In this document: positions 1 through 8,925 of the stretch, one piece after another
Numbering within the stretch: position 1 is the stretch's first letter
Layout: every line of letters begins with the position of its first letter
Assembly (NCBI GenBank): GCA_016214855.1
Contig: JACRMT010000004.1
Location: 310,001-374,000, forward strand
Reading direction: 5' to 3'
From: Nitrospirota bacterium
GTDB taxonomy: Bacteria; Nitrospirota; Thermodesulfovibrionia; Thermodesulfovibrionales; UBA6898
DNA length: 64,000 nt
Position numbers and translations under genes: made by a program
The notes under the pieces: generated by a model
Seen by the model: the letters and a program-made list of their open reading frames with translations, nothing else
What the model was told of the DNA's origin: nothing
The model's database searches: none

Positions 1-1
1 G

Positions 2-1447
2 CGAATCAAGAAGGTTGGAGAGCTGAAAGAGCTTGGCATCAAGCCCTACGGCGGGACTTACGAAGCTGATGACCATGCGGCAGAACTGACGGCGGCATAC
101 GGTGCTACCCCAAAGGAAAGCCTGGAGGCGGAAAAAATATCCTGTTCGTTGGCAGGCAGGATCGTTGCCATGAGGGACTTTGGCAAGGCCGCCTTTGCAC
201 ATATTCAGGATGCAACAGGCAGGATCCAGATCTATTTCAAGAAAGACCAGCTCGGCGAAGATTATAACCTGCTCAAAAAACTTGATCTCGGTGACATTAT
301 CGGGATACGAGGTTCTCTCTTCAGGACAAAGACCGATGAACTGACCGTTGAGGTCGAGTCGGTCACTCTGCTCACCAAGTCGATCAGGCCCCTCCCCGAA
401 AAATGGCATGGCCTAAAGGATATTGAGATACGCTACCGGCAGCGGTACATCGATCTTATCGTAAATCCGGAAGTGCGGGAGAATTTTGCAAAGCGTGGGA
501 GGATCATCAAAGGCGTCAGGGATTTTCTCGAAGCAAAGGGTTTCATTGAAGTAGAGACCCCGATGATGCACCAGATACCGGGCGGAGCAACAGCCCGCCC
601 CTTCAAGACCCATCATAATGCTCTGGACATTGACCTTTATCTCAGAATAGCTCCTGAGCTCTATCTGAAGAGACTTCTGGTCGGCGGCTATGAGCGCGTG
701 TACGAACTGAATAAGAACTTCAGGAACGAAGGCATCTCAACACGCCACAACCCCGAGTTCTCAATGCTGGAGTTCTACATTGCGTACAAGGATTATCATT
801 ATCTTATGTCCCTGACCGAGGAGCTCTTTGCAGAGGTTGCCATGAAAGCCATCGGCACGCTCCAGATGCCGTATGGCGATGCAATGATAGACCTCACCCC
901 GCCCTGGCCCCGTTTACCGATGCTTGAGGCACTTGAAAAAGCAGGGGTTCCCCCTGAGGTTTTCAATGATCAGGAGAAGGCCATGCAATGGGGCAGGGCA
1001 GAGAAGATCGATATCCCCAACGGCTCGTCCATGGGCAAGATCCTCGATGAAATCTTCAAGGAAAAAGTCGAGCCAGGGCTGGTCCAGCCGACGTTCATCA
1101 TTGATCATCCTGTGGAGCTCTCTCCCCTGGCGAAAAGAAAACCGGAGAACCCAGGGCTTGTTGAACGGTTCGAGCTTTTCATCTGCGGCCGGGAGATCGC
1201 CAATGCCTTTTCTGAACTGAATGATCCCTTTGACCAGAGGGATCGTTTCGAGACACAGGTCGCTGCAAAACAGGCAGGCGACGATGAGGCTCATGAGATG
1301 GATGAGGACTTTATCAGGGCGCTTGAATACGGCATGCCGCCTGCTGCGGGTGAAGGCATAGGCATTGACAGACTGGTCATGCTCCTTACAAACTCACAAT
1401 CGATCCGCGATGTGATCCTCTTCCCGCAGCTCAAGCCAGAACAATAA
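2..1447 (+). CDS. lysS: Lysyl-tRNA synthetase, class II (5' end outside window)
   Basis: Charges tRNA-Lys with lysine in the cytoplasm. The reading frame is open from base 2, and the upstream codons give a typical LysRS N-terminus (L-G-I-K-P-Y), so the gene starts before the window; the internal TTG at 149 is not the start. The OB-fold anticodon-binding domain is followed by the class II core, with motif 2 (FRNEGISTRHNPEF) and motif 3 (GEGIGIDRLVMLL) and the usual C-terminal FPQ-K-P end. lolC/E begins 9 nt downstream, so the genes are probably co-transcribed. Identification is secure. Confidence 0.97.
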   Translation, partial: RIKKVGELKELGIKPYGGTYEADDHAAELTAAYGATPKESLEAEKISCSLAGRIVAMRDFGKAAFAHIQDATGRIQIYFKKDQLGEDYNLLKKLDLGDIIGIRGSLFRTKTDELTVEVESVTLLTKSIRPLPEKWHGLKDIEIRYRQRYIDLIVNPEVRENFAKRGRIIKGVRDFLEAKGFIEVETPMMHQIPGGATARPFKTHHNALDIDLYLRIAPELYLKRLLVGGYERVYELNKNFRNEGISTRHNPEFSMLEFYIAYKDYHYLMSLTEELFAEVAMKAIGTLQMPYGDAMIDLTPPWPRLPMLEALEKAGVPPEVFNDQEKAMQWGRAEKIDIPNGSSMGKILDEIFKEKVEPGLVQPTFIIDHPVELSPLAKRKPENPGLVERFELFICGREIANAFSELNDPFDQRDRFETQVAAKQAGDDEAHEMDEDFIRALEYGMPPAAGEGIGIDRLVMLLTNSQSIRDVILFPQLKPEQ

Positions 1448-1456
1448 GTCCTGCAG

Positions 1457-2686
1457 ATGAAGCTGCCCTATCAGATATTCATCGCCTTCAGATATCTCAA
1501 ATCAAAGAAAAAGCACAAAGGGGTATCGGTAAATACGGCAATATCGATCGGCGGCGTTGCTGTCGGCGTCATGGCGCTCCTCGTCGTTCTTTCCGTCATG
1601 TCGGGGTTCCATGAGGACCTGCAGAAGAAGATACTCGGAGCAAATGCCCATATCATCGTCAGAGATTACAAAGGTGCAATAGCTGACGCGTCCCCGATAA
1701 CGGAAAAACTCACCTCCAACAAGGAGATTATTTCCTATGCGCCCTTTGTGATCGGGCAGGTCATGGTCTCTTTCAACAACAGGGCTCACGGAGTCTATAT
1801 ACGCGGCATTGAGCCTGAGGTGGAGGCAAAGACGACAGAGGTCCTTTCACACATCAAGGACGGCGATTTCAGGAAACTTACTGAGGATACGGAAATTCCC
1901 GGCATCATCATCGGCAAGGACCTTGCCTCGAACCTTGGGGTCCTGCTTCATGACAAGATCAATGTAGTCTCGCCGATGGGTGAGATAGGGCCGATGGGCA
2001 TGCTGCCCAAGGTGAAACAGTTTCGGGTCGTGGCCATATTCGAGATCGGCATGTTCGAATATGACGCAAATCTGGTGCTCACTGCCATGAAACCTGCCCA
2101 GGAATTCTTCGGATTCGAAGATAGCATTTCAGGGATCGAACTCAAACTGAAAGACATTTACCGGGCATCGGAGGTTAAAAAACAGCTCCAGCAGAGTCTC
2201 GGCATGCAGTATCTCGTGCTCGACTGGATGCAGATGAACAAAAATCTTTTTTCTGCGCTGAAGCTCGAGAAATTTGCAATGTTCGTGATCCTCGTTCTGA
2301 TCATCCTCGTTGCCTCCTTCAACATCATCAGCAATCTGATCATGAACGTCATAGAAAAAAGCCGGGAAATTGCGATCCTGAAGGCCATCGGTGCAACGAA
2401 TAAGAGTATCATGACCATTTTTATGCTCCAGGGTCTCTTCATCGGTCTTATCGGCACAGTGACCGGCATCACCGGCGGATATCTGCTCGGCATCATCCTG
2501 AACAAATACCAGATAATCAAACTGCCGGCTGACGTCTATTATCTCAGCCACCTGCCGGTAAAGATGAGCCTCTTTGACTTTGTTACGGTCTCGCTCTCTG
2601 CCATCATCATCAGTTTTGTCGCTACGCTCTATCCTGCATGGCAGGCTGCAAAGCTGAACCCTGTGGAGCCCCTGCGCTATGAGTGA
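1457..2686 (+). CDS. lolC: Lipoprotein-releasing ABC transporter permease (LolC/LolE family)
   Basis: Inner-membrane permease that extracts mature outer-membrane lipoproteins and hands them to LolA. The 409-aa protein has the FtsX/MacB layout: an N-terminal TM helix (about residues 25-50), a large periplasmic domain and three C-terminal helices (about 270-400), ending in the A-x-L-N-P-V-E-P-L-R-Y-E tail typical of LolC/E. The ATPase gene overlaps by 8 bp. Only one permease is present, so the complex is probably a homodimer (LolF-like), as in many bacteria outside the Gammaproteobacteria. C versus E cannot be told from the sequence. Confidence 0.93.
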   Translation: MKLPYQIFIAFRYLKSKKKHKGVSVNTAISIGGVAVGVMALLVVLSVMSGFHEDLQKKILGANAHIIVRDYKGAIADASPITEKLTSNKEIISYAPFVIGQVMVSFNNRAHGVYIRGIEPEVEAKTTEVLSHIKDGDFRKLTEDTEIPGIIIGKDLASNLGVLLHDKINVVSPMGEIGPMGMLPKVKQFRVVAIFEIGMFEYDANLVLTAMKPAQEFFGFEDSISGIELKLKDIYRASEVKKQLQQSLGMQYLVLDWMQMNKNLFSALKLEKFAMFVILVLIILVASFNIISNLIMNVIEKSREIAILKAIGATNKSIMTIFMLQGLFIGLIGTVTGITGGYLLGIILNKYQIIKLPADVYYLSHLPVKMSLFDFVTVSLSAIIISFVATLYPAWQAAKLNPVEPLRYE

Positions 2687-3350
2687 GCTCATAGCCGCAG
2701 TTGACATCCAGAAGTCTTTCAGGACAGAGGCAGGGGAGCTCCAGGTCCTGAAAAATATCAACCTTTCCATCCAGACCGGGGAGATGGTCAGCATTACCGG
2801 CGCGTCAGGGGCCGGCAAAAGCACGCTCATGCACATTCTCGGCGCTCTCGACAGGCCCACTGCCGGCAAGATCCTCTTCAGTGGAACAGATGTCTTTTCG
2901 ATGGACGAATCGTCGCTTGCACTGTTCAGGAACAGGAGCATCGGTTTTGTCTTCCAGTTTCACCACCTGCTGCCCGAATTCAGCGCGATAGAGAACACCA
3001 TGCTGCCGGGCCTTATCAGCAAGAGGCCCTATGCCGATGTCCGGAAAAAAGCATCAGACCTGCTGGGTGATCTCGGTCTTTCCCGAAGACTGCATCACCG
3101 CCCGGGAGAGCTGTCAGGCGGAGAGCAGCAGCGTGTTGCTGTTGCGCGAGCACTCATGCAGGACTCCGGCCTTGTGCTTGCCGACGAACCTACCGGCAAT
3201 CTCGACACAGCGACAGGCAACAGCCTTTTTGAGCTTTTCCTCGATCTGAACAAAAAAAAGAACATTACTTTCGTTATTGTCACCCACAACATGAGCCTCG
3301 CTGACCGCTGCCACAGGATCCTCCCGATGGCAGACGGCATGTTCGTCTGA
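2679..3350 (+). CDS. lolD: Lipoprotein-releasing ABC transporter ATP-binding protein
   Basis: ATPase of the Lol complex. The 223-aa protein shows Walker A (GASGAGKST, about residues 40-48), the Q-loop, the signature LSGGEQQR, Walker B (VLADEPT) and the switch His in VTHN. The start codon lies inside the end of the permease gene, implying translational coupling. No hairpin terminator is visible after the stop. Confidence 0.95.
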   Translation: MSELIAAVDIQKSFRTEAGELQVLKNINLSIQTGEMVSITGASGAGKSTLMHILGALDRPTAGKILFSGTDVFSMDESSLALFRNRSIGFVFQFHHLLPEFSAIENTMLPGLISKRPYADVRKKASDLLGDLGLSRRLHHRPGELSGGEQQRVAVARALMQDSGLVLADEPTGNLDTATGNSLFELFLDLNKKKNITFVIVTHNMSLADRCHRILPMADGMFV

Positions 3351-3452
3351 TCTCATTGACTCATTTATCCCATTCTGCTTAACTAAAGGTAAGCCCCCCC
3401 TAAAAAAACGTTAGCGGAGATTTGGGCAACAATATTTTTTTGGAGCATGACG

Positions 3453-3926
3453 ATGACAAAGATTAGATCACTTTTTTTTACGCTGGTAATCATGGGCATC
3501 GGCACGGCCTTGTCCTTTGCCTCAGAGGTAAAACCGGTAAGTACAAAAAAAGATGATAAATGCCCGGTCTGCGGCATGTTCGTGGCAAAGTACACGCATT
3601 GGCTTGCAGAGGTCGTTTTCAGAGATGGGACCTATGCTGTCTTTGACGGACCAAAGGATATGTTCAAGTATTATCTGAATCTGCAGAAATATGCTCCGGC
3701 AAAAAAAACAGCAGACATCACGGGGATCTTTGTCACCGAGTATTATTCTACAAAGCTTATTGATGCCAGAAAGCTGTTCTTTGTGATCGGCAGTGATGTG
3801 TACGGCCCGATGGGAGATGAGCTTATTCCCCTCTTCTCAGAGGCGGATGCACGCGAGTTCATGAGAGATCACAAAGGTACGCGCATACTAAAATTCCCGG
3901 AAGTCACAAACGCGCTTCTGCACTGA
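3453..3926 (+). CDS. NosL family copper-binding protein, secreted
   Basis: Probably a periplasmic metal (Cu) chaperone. An N-terminal signal peptide is followed by the NosL hallmark C-P-V-C-G-M-F (about residues 38-44), which supplies Cys and Met ligands, and by the FDGPKDMF segment typical of the family. There is no lipobox Cys, whereas classical NosL is a lipoprotein. The first ATG is at 3447, but the GGAG at 3442-3445 is only 1 nt from it and 7 nt from the ATG at 3453, so 3453 is the better start. No nosZ is visible, so a role in N2O reductase assembly cannot be assumed. It lies 4 nt upstream of the DUF2318 gene. Confidence 0.85.
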   Translation: MTKIRSLFFTLVIMGIGTALSFASEVKPVSTKKDDKCPVCGMFVAKYTHWLAEVVFRDGTYAVFDGPKDMFKYYLNLQKYAPAKKTADITGIFVTEYYSTKLIDARKLFFVIGSDVYGPMGDELIPLFSEADAREFMRDHKGTRILKFPEVTNALLH

Positions 3927-3930
3927 CGGC

Positions 3931-4374
3931 ATGAAGCAGACCTCGATCTCCGTCATGTTCATATCTTTTCTGCTTCTGTTTGTCAGCTGCAGCAAATCGC
4001 CTGCACGCTATCAGAATGCCCTGGTCAGGGACAGCAGGGTCGTCATTTCCCTCAGCGATGTCAGTGACGGAAAGGTGCATTTTTACACATACAGTAAATC
4101 CGGAAAGCAGGTAAACTTCTTTGTCAGGACAGATGGAAAAGGGACTGTTTCTTCATACTATGATGCCTGCTTCACCTGTTACAAAAAAAAGAAGGGGTAC
4201 CGTCAGGAGGGTCCTGATCTCATCTGTAACGAATGCAGCATGAAGTTCGGCGTTGCTGAGGAGAAATGGGAGGAAAAAGACGGGTGCAATCCTATCTATC
4301 TAAAGAGTTCTATCGAGGGTAATAACCTGGTCATTGATACTGCGGTGATAGAGAAAGGGGCAAAACTATTCTGA
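3931..4374 (+). CDS. DUF2318-type metal-binding lipoprotein
   Basis: A 147-aa lipoprotein with lipobox LLLFVSC. The core matches DUF2318: two Cys pairs, C-F-T-C after Y-Y-D-A and C-N-E-C after L-I, separated by a K-K-K-G-Y-R-Q-E-G stretch and followed by G-C-N-P-I. DUF2318 domains are found beside ferrous-iron/copper-linked ABC transporters such as the Campylobacter Cj1658-Cj1663 (p19) locus. It is co-directional with NosL and converges on an FtsX-type ABC operon, with 3 nt between the stops. A role in periplasmic metal or electron handling is inferred. Confidence 0.8.
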   Translation: MKQTSISVMFISFLLLFVSCSKSPARYQNALVRDSRVVISLSDVSDGKVHFYTYSKSGKQVNFFVRTDGKGTVSSYYDACFTCYKKKKGYRQEGPDLICNECSMKFGVAEEKWEEKDGCNPIYLKSSIEGNNLVIDTAVIEKGAKLF

Positions 4375-4377
4375 CGC

Positions 4378-5052
4378 TCAAGCTCCGGCAAGAATACCGC
4401 GGGTCATCCGAAGTTGCCGTGAAGCCATACCCGCAAGCTCAAGATTATGCGTAATAAAAATAAAGGTCATCTTCTTTTCCCTATTCAGTTTTCTGAAGAG
4501 CTCCATGATATCGGCCTCTGTCTCTTCATCCAGATCTCCTGTAGGCTCATCAGCAAGAATAACCGGCGGGTCATACATCAGTGCCCGGGCAATGGCAACA
4601 CGGCGCTGCTGACCGCCTGAGAGCTGCGACGGATACGCAGATGCCTTGTCTCCAATGCCGACAAGACCGAGATACTCCTCTGCCTTCTTAACGGCATTCA
4701 AATCCTTCCTTCTGCTGAAGAGCCCGGGGAGAAGGACATTTTCAGTCGAAGTGAGCATGGGGAGAAGGCTCGCGAACTGGAACATGAACCCGATATTCTC
4801 ATTCCGGTATGCAGAGAGGTTTTCATCATCGAGACTGCAGATATCCCGGCCGTCAAAGAGCACCTTTCCAGAGGTCGGCTTCATGATACCGCCGATGATC
4901 GATATGAGCGTTGTCTTTCCCGATCCTGAATGGCCGACGATCGAAACGAATTCTCCCCTTTCGATGCTGAGGGAAACATCATTAACCGCAGCAATATCCT
5001 GTTCACCCACTGAAAAGATCTTTGAGAGTCCTGAAACTTCGATCTGGGCCAT
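4378..5052 (-). CDS. ABC transporter ATP-binding protein (LolD/MacB type)
   Basis: A 224-aa ATPase with Walker A GHSGSGKTT, signature LSGGQQRR, Walker B VILADEPTGDLDE and VTHN-like switch ITHN. It follows its permease partner after 3 nt on the minus strand. Although LolD-like in sequence, a true lolCD pair lies at 1.4-3.3 kb. The NosL/DUF2318 neighbours suggest this ABC pair instead works with the metal-handling lipoproteins, as in p19-type loci. The substrate is unknown. Confidence 0.85.
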   Translation of the reverse strand: MAQIEVSGLSKIFSVGEQDIAAVNDVSLSIERGEFVSIVGHSGSGKTTLISIIGGIMKPTSGKVLFDGRDICSLDDENLSAYRNENIGFMFQFASLLPMLTSTENVLLPGLFSRRKDLNAVKKAEEYLGLVGIGDKASAYPSQLSGGQQRRVAIARALMYDPPVILADEPTGDLDEETEADIMELFRKLNREKKMTFIFITHNLELAGMASRQLRMTRGILAGA

Positions 5053-5055
5053 GAG

Positions 5056-6258
5056 CTATTCCTTCTTGATCGCCATGAGCGGTTCCATTTTCTTGATCTT
5101 CTGTATCGGGGAAAGGGCGCCGGCAATGCATATAGCGTTTCCAATGAGGAACCCGACGCACGCGATAAGCAGACGATTCATTATCGTAAGATGCATGGGC
5201 AGGCTCTTCATGATCGCAAAGTTTTTTGCAAGCACTATCGACAGCACGGTCCCTCCGATGATTCCAATAATGCTGCCGATACTGCCGACGATGATAACTT
5301 CCGTAAGGAATACCATGACGATATGTGCCTCCCGTGCGCCGACAGCCCGCATAATGCCAACCTCGCGCGCACGTTCATTGGCAATGGCAGAGAAGATCGC
5401 CCAGGTAAGGAAGCCCGACAACAGGGAAATAAGGATCATGGTGAAGATAAATATCTGATTAATATCCCGCAGCGTCGTAATAATGCTCTTGCCGATATCT
5501 TTCCGCGCCATGGTATCAAGGTCAACAAAGGCGTCCTCAATTTCACCGGCCACCTTATAGGGATCCATCCCTTTTTTCACTTTAAGGAACACGATCGAGA
5601 CCTGGCCAGGCTTCAGATCCGTCTGGCCCTTGATCATGATGTCCTCGAGATTATCGTCATTGATAAAGAGGGCCGTATCAAGTCCGGTGCCTGTCTTGTC
5701 GAGAACACCGACCATCTTGAAGATGTTGCCGAAAAGGACCTTGTCAACATCAACAAGCCCTACTCTGATATTGAAGGCAGACTCGTTGCCGACAAGGGCC
5801 TCGCCCTTCTGCAGCTTTCTGCCGAACTTTTCGCTCAGCCACGGTTTAACCACAAAATCAGTATCCTGATTAAAGGCGACAACAACCGTTTCAGGCACAT
5901 CGCAGCACTTCCCCTGCATGGTCGTGAGGTACGTCTGATAGGTCATCTGATCAATGCCTTTGATCGTCTTCAGCTTGCCAAGTACATCGCGGCTCATATA
6001 AAAGGACTTTGCCTTGTTCTCTAGGAGCACATCCTCGGCAGCTCCCCGGGAACCTGCAGGGACGACAAGGATATCAGCGCCGAGCCGCTCTGAGGCAAGT
6101 CTGATGCTCGATGATACCCTGCTGACAAAGGACAGCGCAAAGACCAGGGCAGAGACGAGGATTGCAATGGCAGCTATAAGTATAGCCGTGCGAAGCGGTT
6201 TTCTCTTAAGGTTCCGCAGCGCGAACGAAGTGATCGTAAATTCGGTCAGCATAGTCAT
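5056..6258 (-). CDS. ABC transporter permease, FtsX/MacB type
   Basis: A 400-aa permease with an N-terminal TM helix (about residues 20-45), a long periplasmic MacB_PCD-like domain and three C-terminal helices (about 270-395). Residues T-S-F-A-L-R-N-L-K-R-K at the N-terminus are typical of the cytoplasmic entry segment. It is first gene of the two-gene minus-strand operon with the ATPase. The upstream beta-propeller gene is on the same strand but is separated by a strong hairpin (6279-6316), so it may be its own transcript. Confidence 0.85.
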   Translation of the reverse strand: MTMLTEFTITSFALRNLKRKPLRTAILIAAIAILVSALVFALSFVSRVSSSIRLASERLGADILVVPAGSRGAAEDVLLENKAKSFYMSRDVLGKLKTIKGIDQMTYQTYLTTMQGKCCDVPETVVVAFNQDTDFVVKPWLSEKFGRKLQKGEALVGNESAFNIRVGLVDVDKVLFGNIFKMVGVLDKTGTGLDTALFINDDNLEDIMIKGQTDLKPGQVSIVFLKVKKGMDPYKVAGEIEDAFVDLDTMARKDIGKSIITTLRDINQIFIFTMILISLLSGFLTWAIFSAIANERAREVGIMRAVGAREAHIVMVFLTEVIIVGSIGSIIGIIGGTVLSIVLAKNFAIMKSLPMHLTIMNRLLIACVGFLIGNAICIAGALSPIQKIKKMEPLMAIKKE

Positions 6259-6278
6259 TTATTATATCGAATTAAAGA

Positions 6279-6316
6279 TAAACTTGCTATGCGGCTTCGG
6301 CCGCATAGCAAGTTTA
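6279..6316 (-). terminator. Hairpin terminator after the beta-propeller gene
   Basis: A perfect 17-bp inverted repeat (6279-6295 with 6300-6316) closes on a TTCG tetraloop. On the minus strand it follows the stop of the beta-propeller gene by about 19 nt, and the next bases (TCTTTAAT) are T-rich. It probably ends or attenuates that transcript before the ABC permease gene. Confidence 0.75.
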
Positions 6317-6334
6317 AGGGTGGGATACTATGAT

Positions 6335-7474
6335 CTATTTCTTAAAGTTTGCGTCAATGCCGCAGAGCACAGCGCTCTTGTCACCAAGGCCCATGCCCTT
6401 ATGGCAGGCCTGACAGGTGGAAGCTGCCTTACCAACGATCTTCTTTGCATCAACGTCATAAAGCTGAATGGTTCCGTCCGTGATCGTCTTGCCTGCAATC
6501 GGCTTGCCATCAACATCGCAGCCCTCTGTAGAGGTCCTGAGCGTCAGGATAGCATACTTGCCGTCAGGTGTCGGGATAGCATCATGGTTCTGTCCTGCAG
6601 TGGACATCTTCTCATCGACCATCTTCAGGTCGTTGCCGTCAAGAAGCCAGAACCTGTCAGCAGCGGACTGGAAGATGAGCTTGTCGTCCTTGCTGAAGTA
6701 CTGCCTGAAGGTGATGGTCTTGCCCGGCTCGCCCTTGTGGGTTGCCTTTGCAAGGACCTTCCACTCGCCCTTCTCCATCGCAGCAAGGTCAACAAGAACG
6801 AAATCGATCGCGCCGTTTGCCTTGCCGTCATCGCCCTTCATGGTTACGGATATGAGGAATTTCTTATGGTCGTTCGAGTTCGTGCCATGAAGAAAGACAT
6901 ACGCACCTGACTTATACTTCGGGTCGAGGTCGCTGATAAAGACCCTCTTCTTGTGATCCATGGTCTTTTTGTCAAAAACATCAATATAGCCTTCATTGCC
7001 CATAAATACCGGCAGGTAATTAGCCTTGGACTGGCCTGATGCGCAATATACAGGAGGCTTTTCGCCGGGAGATCTCTTTTCTGGATCCATGGCAACATCC
7101 TTGACCACTTTACCTGTCTTGAGGTCTGTGACGCCTACATGCTGCTTCTTGTTGGCATCAAGCACATAGGTCGACCAGAACATTCTCGTGGCGTCCTGGT
7201 CATCAATCCTTGCATCATGGGACGGATGCGAATTCTTGTCGCCAATCACAACGCGGTCAACATTAGCCACCTTGATCGGATCGTCCGCATTGTTCGGATC
7301 AACGGTCACATCAGCCTTTGCAAAATGCCCGCCCATACCGGCAACAAAAACCGTTGCCGAATAGGTCTTCTTCGCTGCTGTAGCTATAGATACTTTCGTA
7401 TCAACCGCAGTAAAGGTAAGATACCCGCCGATCACCAACGTCAACATCAGAGCTACAAACAATACTTTCTTCAT
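6335..7474 (-). CDS. Secreted beta-propeller-like protein with a C-terminal haem c motif
   Basis: A 379-aa protein with a signal peptide (residues 1 to about 33) and repeated blade-like strands (D-L-K-T-G-K-V-V, D-V-D-A-K-K-I-V, P-D-G-K-Y-A-I-L) typical of YVTN/cytochrome d1-like propellers. A single CQACH haem-attachment motif lies at about residues 354-358, very near the C-terminus. Two extra Cys (T-E-G-C-D and V-L-C-G) may form a disulfide or ligate metal. A GGGAG-like ribosome site precedes the ATG. The family is not firmly recognised. It is probably a periplasmic redox protein linked to the neighbouring NosL/DUF2318/ABC genes. Confidence 0.7.
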   Translation of the reverse strand: MKKVLFVALMLTLVIGGYLTFTAVDTKVSIATAAKKTYSATVFVAGMGGHFAKADVTVDPNNADDPIKVANVDRVVIGDKNSHPSHDARIDDQDATRMFWSTYVLDANKKQHVGVTDLKTGKVVKDVAMDPEKRSPGEKPPVYCASGQSKANYLPVFMGNEGYIDVFDKKTMDHKKRVFISDLDPKYKSGAYVFLHGTNSNDHKKFLISVTMKGDDGKANGAIDFVLVDLAAMEKGEWKVLAKATHKGEPGKTITFRQYFSKDDKLIFQSAADRFWLLDGNDLKMVDEKMSTAGQNHDAIPTPDGKYAILTLRTSTEGCDVDGKPIAGKTITDGTIQLYDVDAKKIVGKAASTCQACHKGMGLGDKSAVLCGIDANFKK

Positions 7475-7764
7475 AGTTTCTCCCCGTTATATTTGGTTTA
7501 TACACCTGCACAGCACATGCGATGCCTGCACTGCACCAATCCCTCATTGTTCGTTTCCAGGACCACCACCTTTCGTCACGACATATTAGAGATTTCGATA
7601 CTCTTGTGCTAACCATACCTTAGCATCCCATTCAGGCAGTTATCAACTTGAATTTCTAACTTTAGAAGATCTATGTCATTGATTTATCATAAAAAATAAA
7701 CGATTTCTCATGATCATGATTAATTGTGAAAAACACTGCAGAACGCACTGCGGGTAGAATGCTC

Positions 7765-8037
7765 TTAATAGGGAATAACCGTATCGTAATGAACAAGCTC
7801 GCGGGCGATCGCTTCATTATGCATGCGTTCAAAGGAATTGTCAGGGCAGTTCGAAATAATGCGCGTTTCAAGTTCGTTCAGCATGGCAAGATTTGCATTG
7901 ATCCCCTGGTTATGATCGTCGAACCTGCAGTCCAGGATATAGATATGCACTTCGTCGTCTTCGAGTGAAAGGCCTATCGCCATGCGCAGGGCCTCAGCAT
8001 GCCTGTCTCTCACGATCACCGCTATTTTTTTGGCCAT
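7765..8037 (-). CDS. Small DsrE-like protein
   Basis: A 90-aa soluble protein beginning M-A-K-K-I-A-V-I-V-R-D, followed by E-A-L-R-M-A-I-G-L and V-H-I-Y-I-L-D, the beta-alpha-beta opening of the DsrE/peroxiredoxin-like fold. One Cys lies in the D-C-R-F segment and another in S-N-C-P. The exact function is unknown; related proteins act in sulfur relay or as small regulators. A 290-bp gap separates it from the beta-propeller gene upstream; I see no recognisable element in that gap apart from the ribosome site of the propeller gene. Confidence 0.6.
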   Translation of the reverse strand: MAKKIAVIVRDRHAEALRMAIGLSLEDDEVHIYILDCRFDDHNQGINANLAMLNELETRIISNCPDNSFERMHNEAIARELVHYDTVIPY

Positions 8038-8121
8038 ATTAAAGATCCTCAGAGCTGAATCCTGATCATTACCCGGCCGCTCTATGACCGAAGGGATTGC
8101 ACCCCCGGTACCATTAATGCT

Positions 8122-8925
8122 CTATTGGCGGTAAAAAGGACGACGACTGCCCTTCTCTGTCTGGAACTGAACAAAGGCCTTTGCAAACTTACCCTTCTGC
8201 ACCGCACCGCCAGGCTTTGTCGAGAGAACGTCAGACCCCTCAAAATTCTGAAGCAGGTCGATCATCTTGTCGAGGGACTCCTGATGCAGCAGCTCGATCG
8301 CGTCACGGTCAGGCATGGACGTGACCAGCCTCCGGTCAATGAAATCGCCGATCTTCTGCTGATTCATAAAGGAAAAGAAGACCATGCCCTTGAAGATCCT
8401 CTTATTCGTTTTGAAGGAAAAGAGGAAACGCTCAAGCGAGTTCTCAAGGAAGAGGTCGTTGCGCACCTGGGTTTTTCTGTCGATCAGCATGGCCTGGAAC
8501 CAGTATTTCTTATCAATGATGCTGTCCGCCTTCATTTCTAGGAGCGTATGGCCCAGGTTCTTCTTGTGTACGGTGTATGAATTGTGGGCAACAGAATCAG
8601 ATGCGAGATGGCAGAGGTACCCATAGACAAAAGCCTTCTGCTGCGATGTCTTGGCAGCCCTGAGCAGATCAAAACCGACTTCCCAGCTGTGTGAACTCTT
8701 GCTGTCAGGAAGATACTTCTTGCCGATAATGATATCTGCCATGATGTTTCCGTAGAGAAAGTCCTTTCGGTATCTCCTCATGAGTTCAAGAATGCCTGCG
8801 GGAAGAAGAGCACCGAAAGAAAAAAGCTCATTGCCGAGATACATGTGTGTCAAAGGCCCCCATGCAGACGCAAAGGTCGGGACAAGAAGAAACGCTATGA
8901 TCCAGACAAGTTTCGATAGTTTCAT
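8122..8925 (-). CDS. Zinc-dependent phospholipase C-like secreted protein
   Basis: A 267-aa protein with a signal peptide ending S-A-W-G-P-L-T-H. In zinc-dependent phospholipase C the mature N-terminal Trp is itself a zinc ligand, and W-G-x-x-T-H fits this. Further candidate ligands occur in L-C-H-L-A-S-D-S-V-A-H-N. The start overlaps the pepA stop in an ATGA, so the pair is translationally coupled. The substrate is not known; many bacterial members of this fold are uncharacterised. Confidence 0.72.
   Translation of the reverse strand: MKLSKLVWIIAFLLVPTFASAWGPLTHMYLGNELFSFGALLPAGILELMRRYRKDFLYGNIMADIIIGKKYLPDSKSSHSWEVGFDLLRAAKTSQQKAFVYGYLCHLASDSVAHNSYTVHKKNLGHTLLEMKADSIIDKKYWFQAMLIDRKTQVRNDLFLENSLERFLFSFKTNKRIFKGMVFFSFMNQQKIGDFIDRRLVTSMPDRDAIELLHQESLDKMIDLLQNFEGSDVLSTKPGGAVQKGKFAKAFVQFQTEKGSRRPFYRQ

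Noticed and set aside
2129-2941. 270-aa open frame opposite lolC/lolD
   Set aside because: Shadow of the real genes: no ribosome site, no family, and codon positions follow the sense genes.
3453-4374. Nitrous oxide reductase maturation cluster
   Set aside because: NosL alone is not evidence; nosZ, nosD and NosF/NosY-type genes are not here and the permease is FtsX-like.
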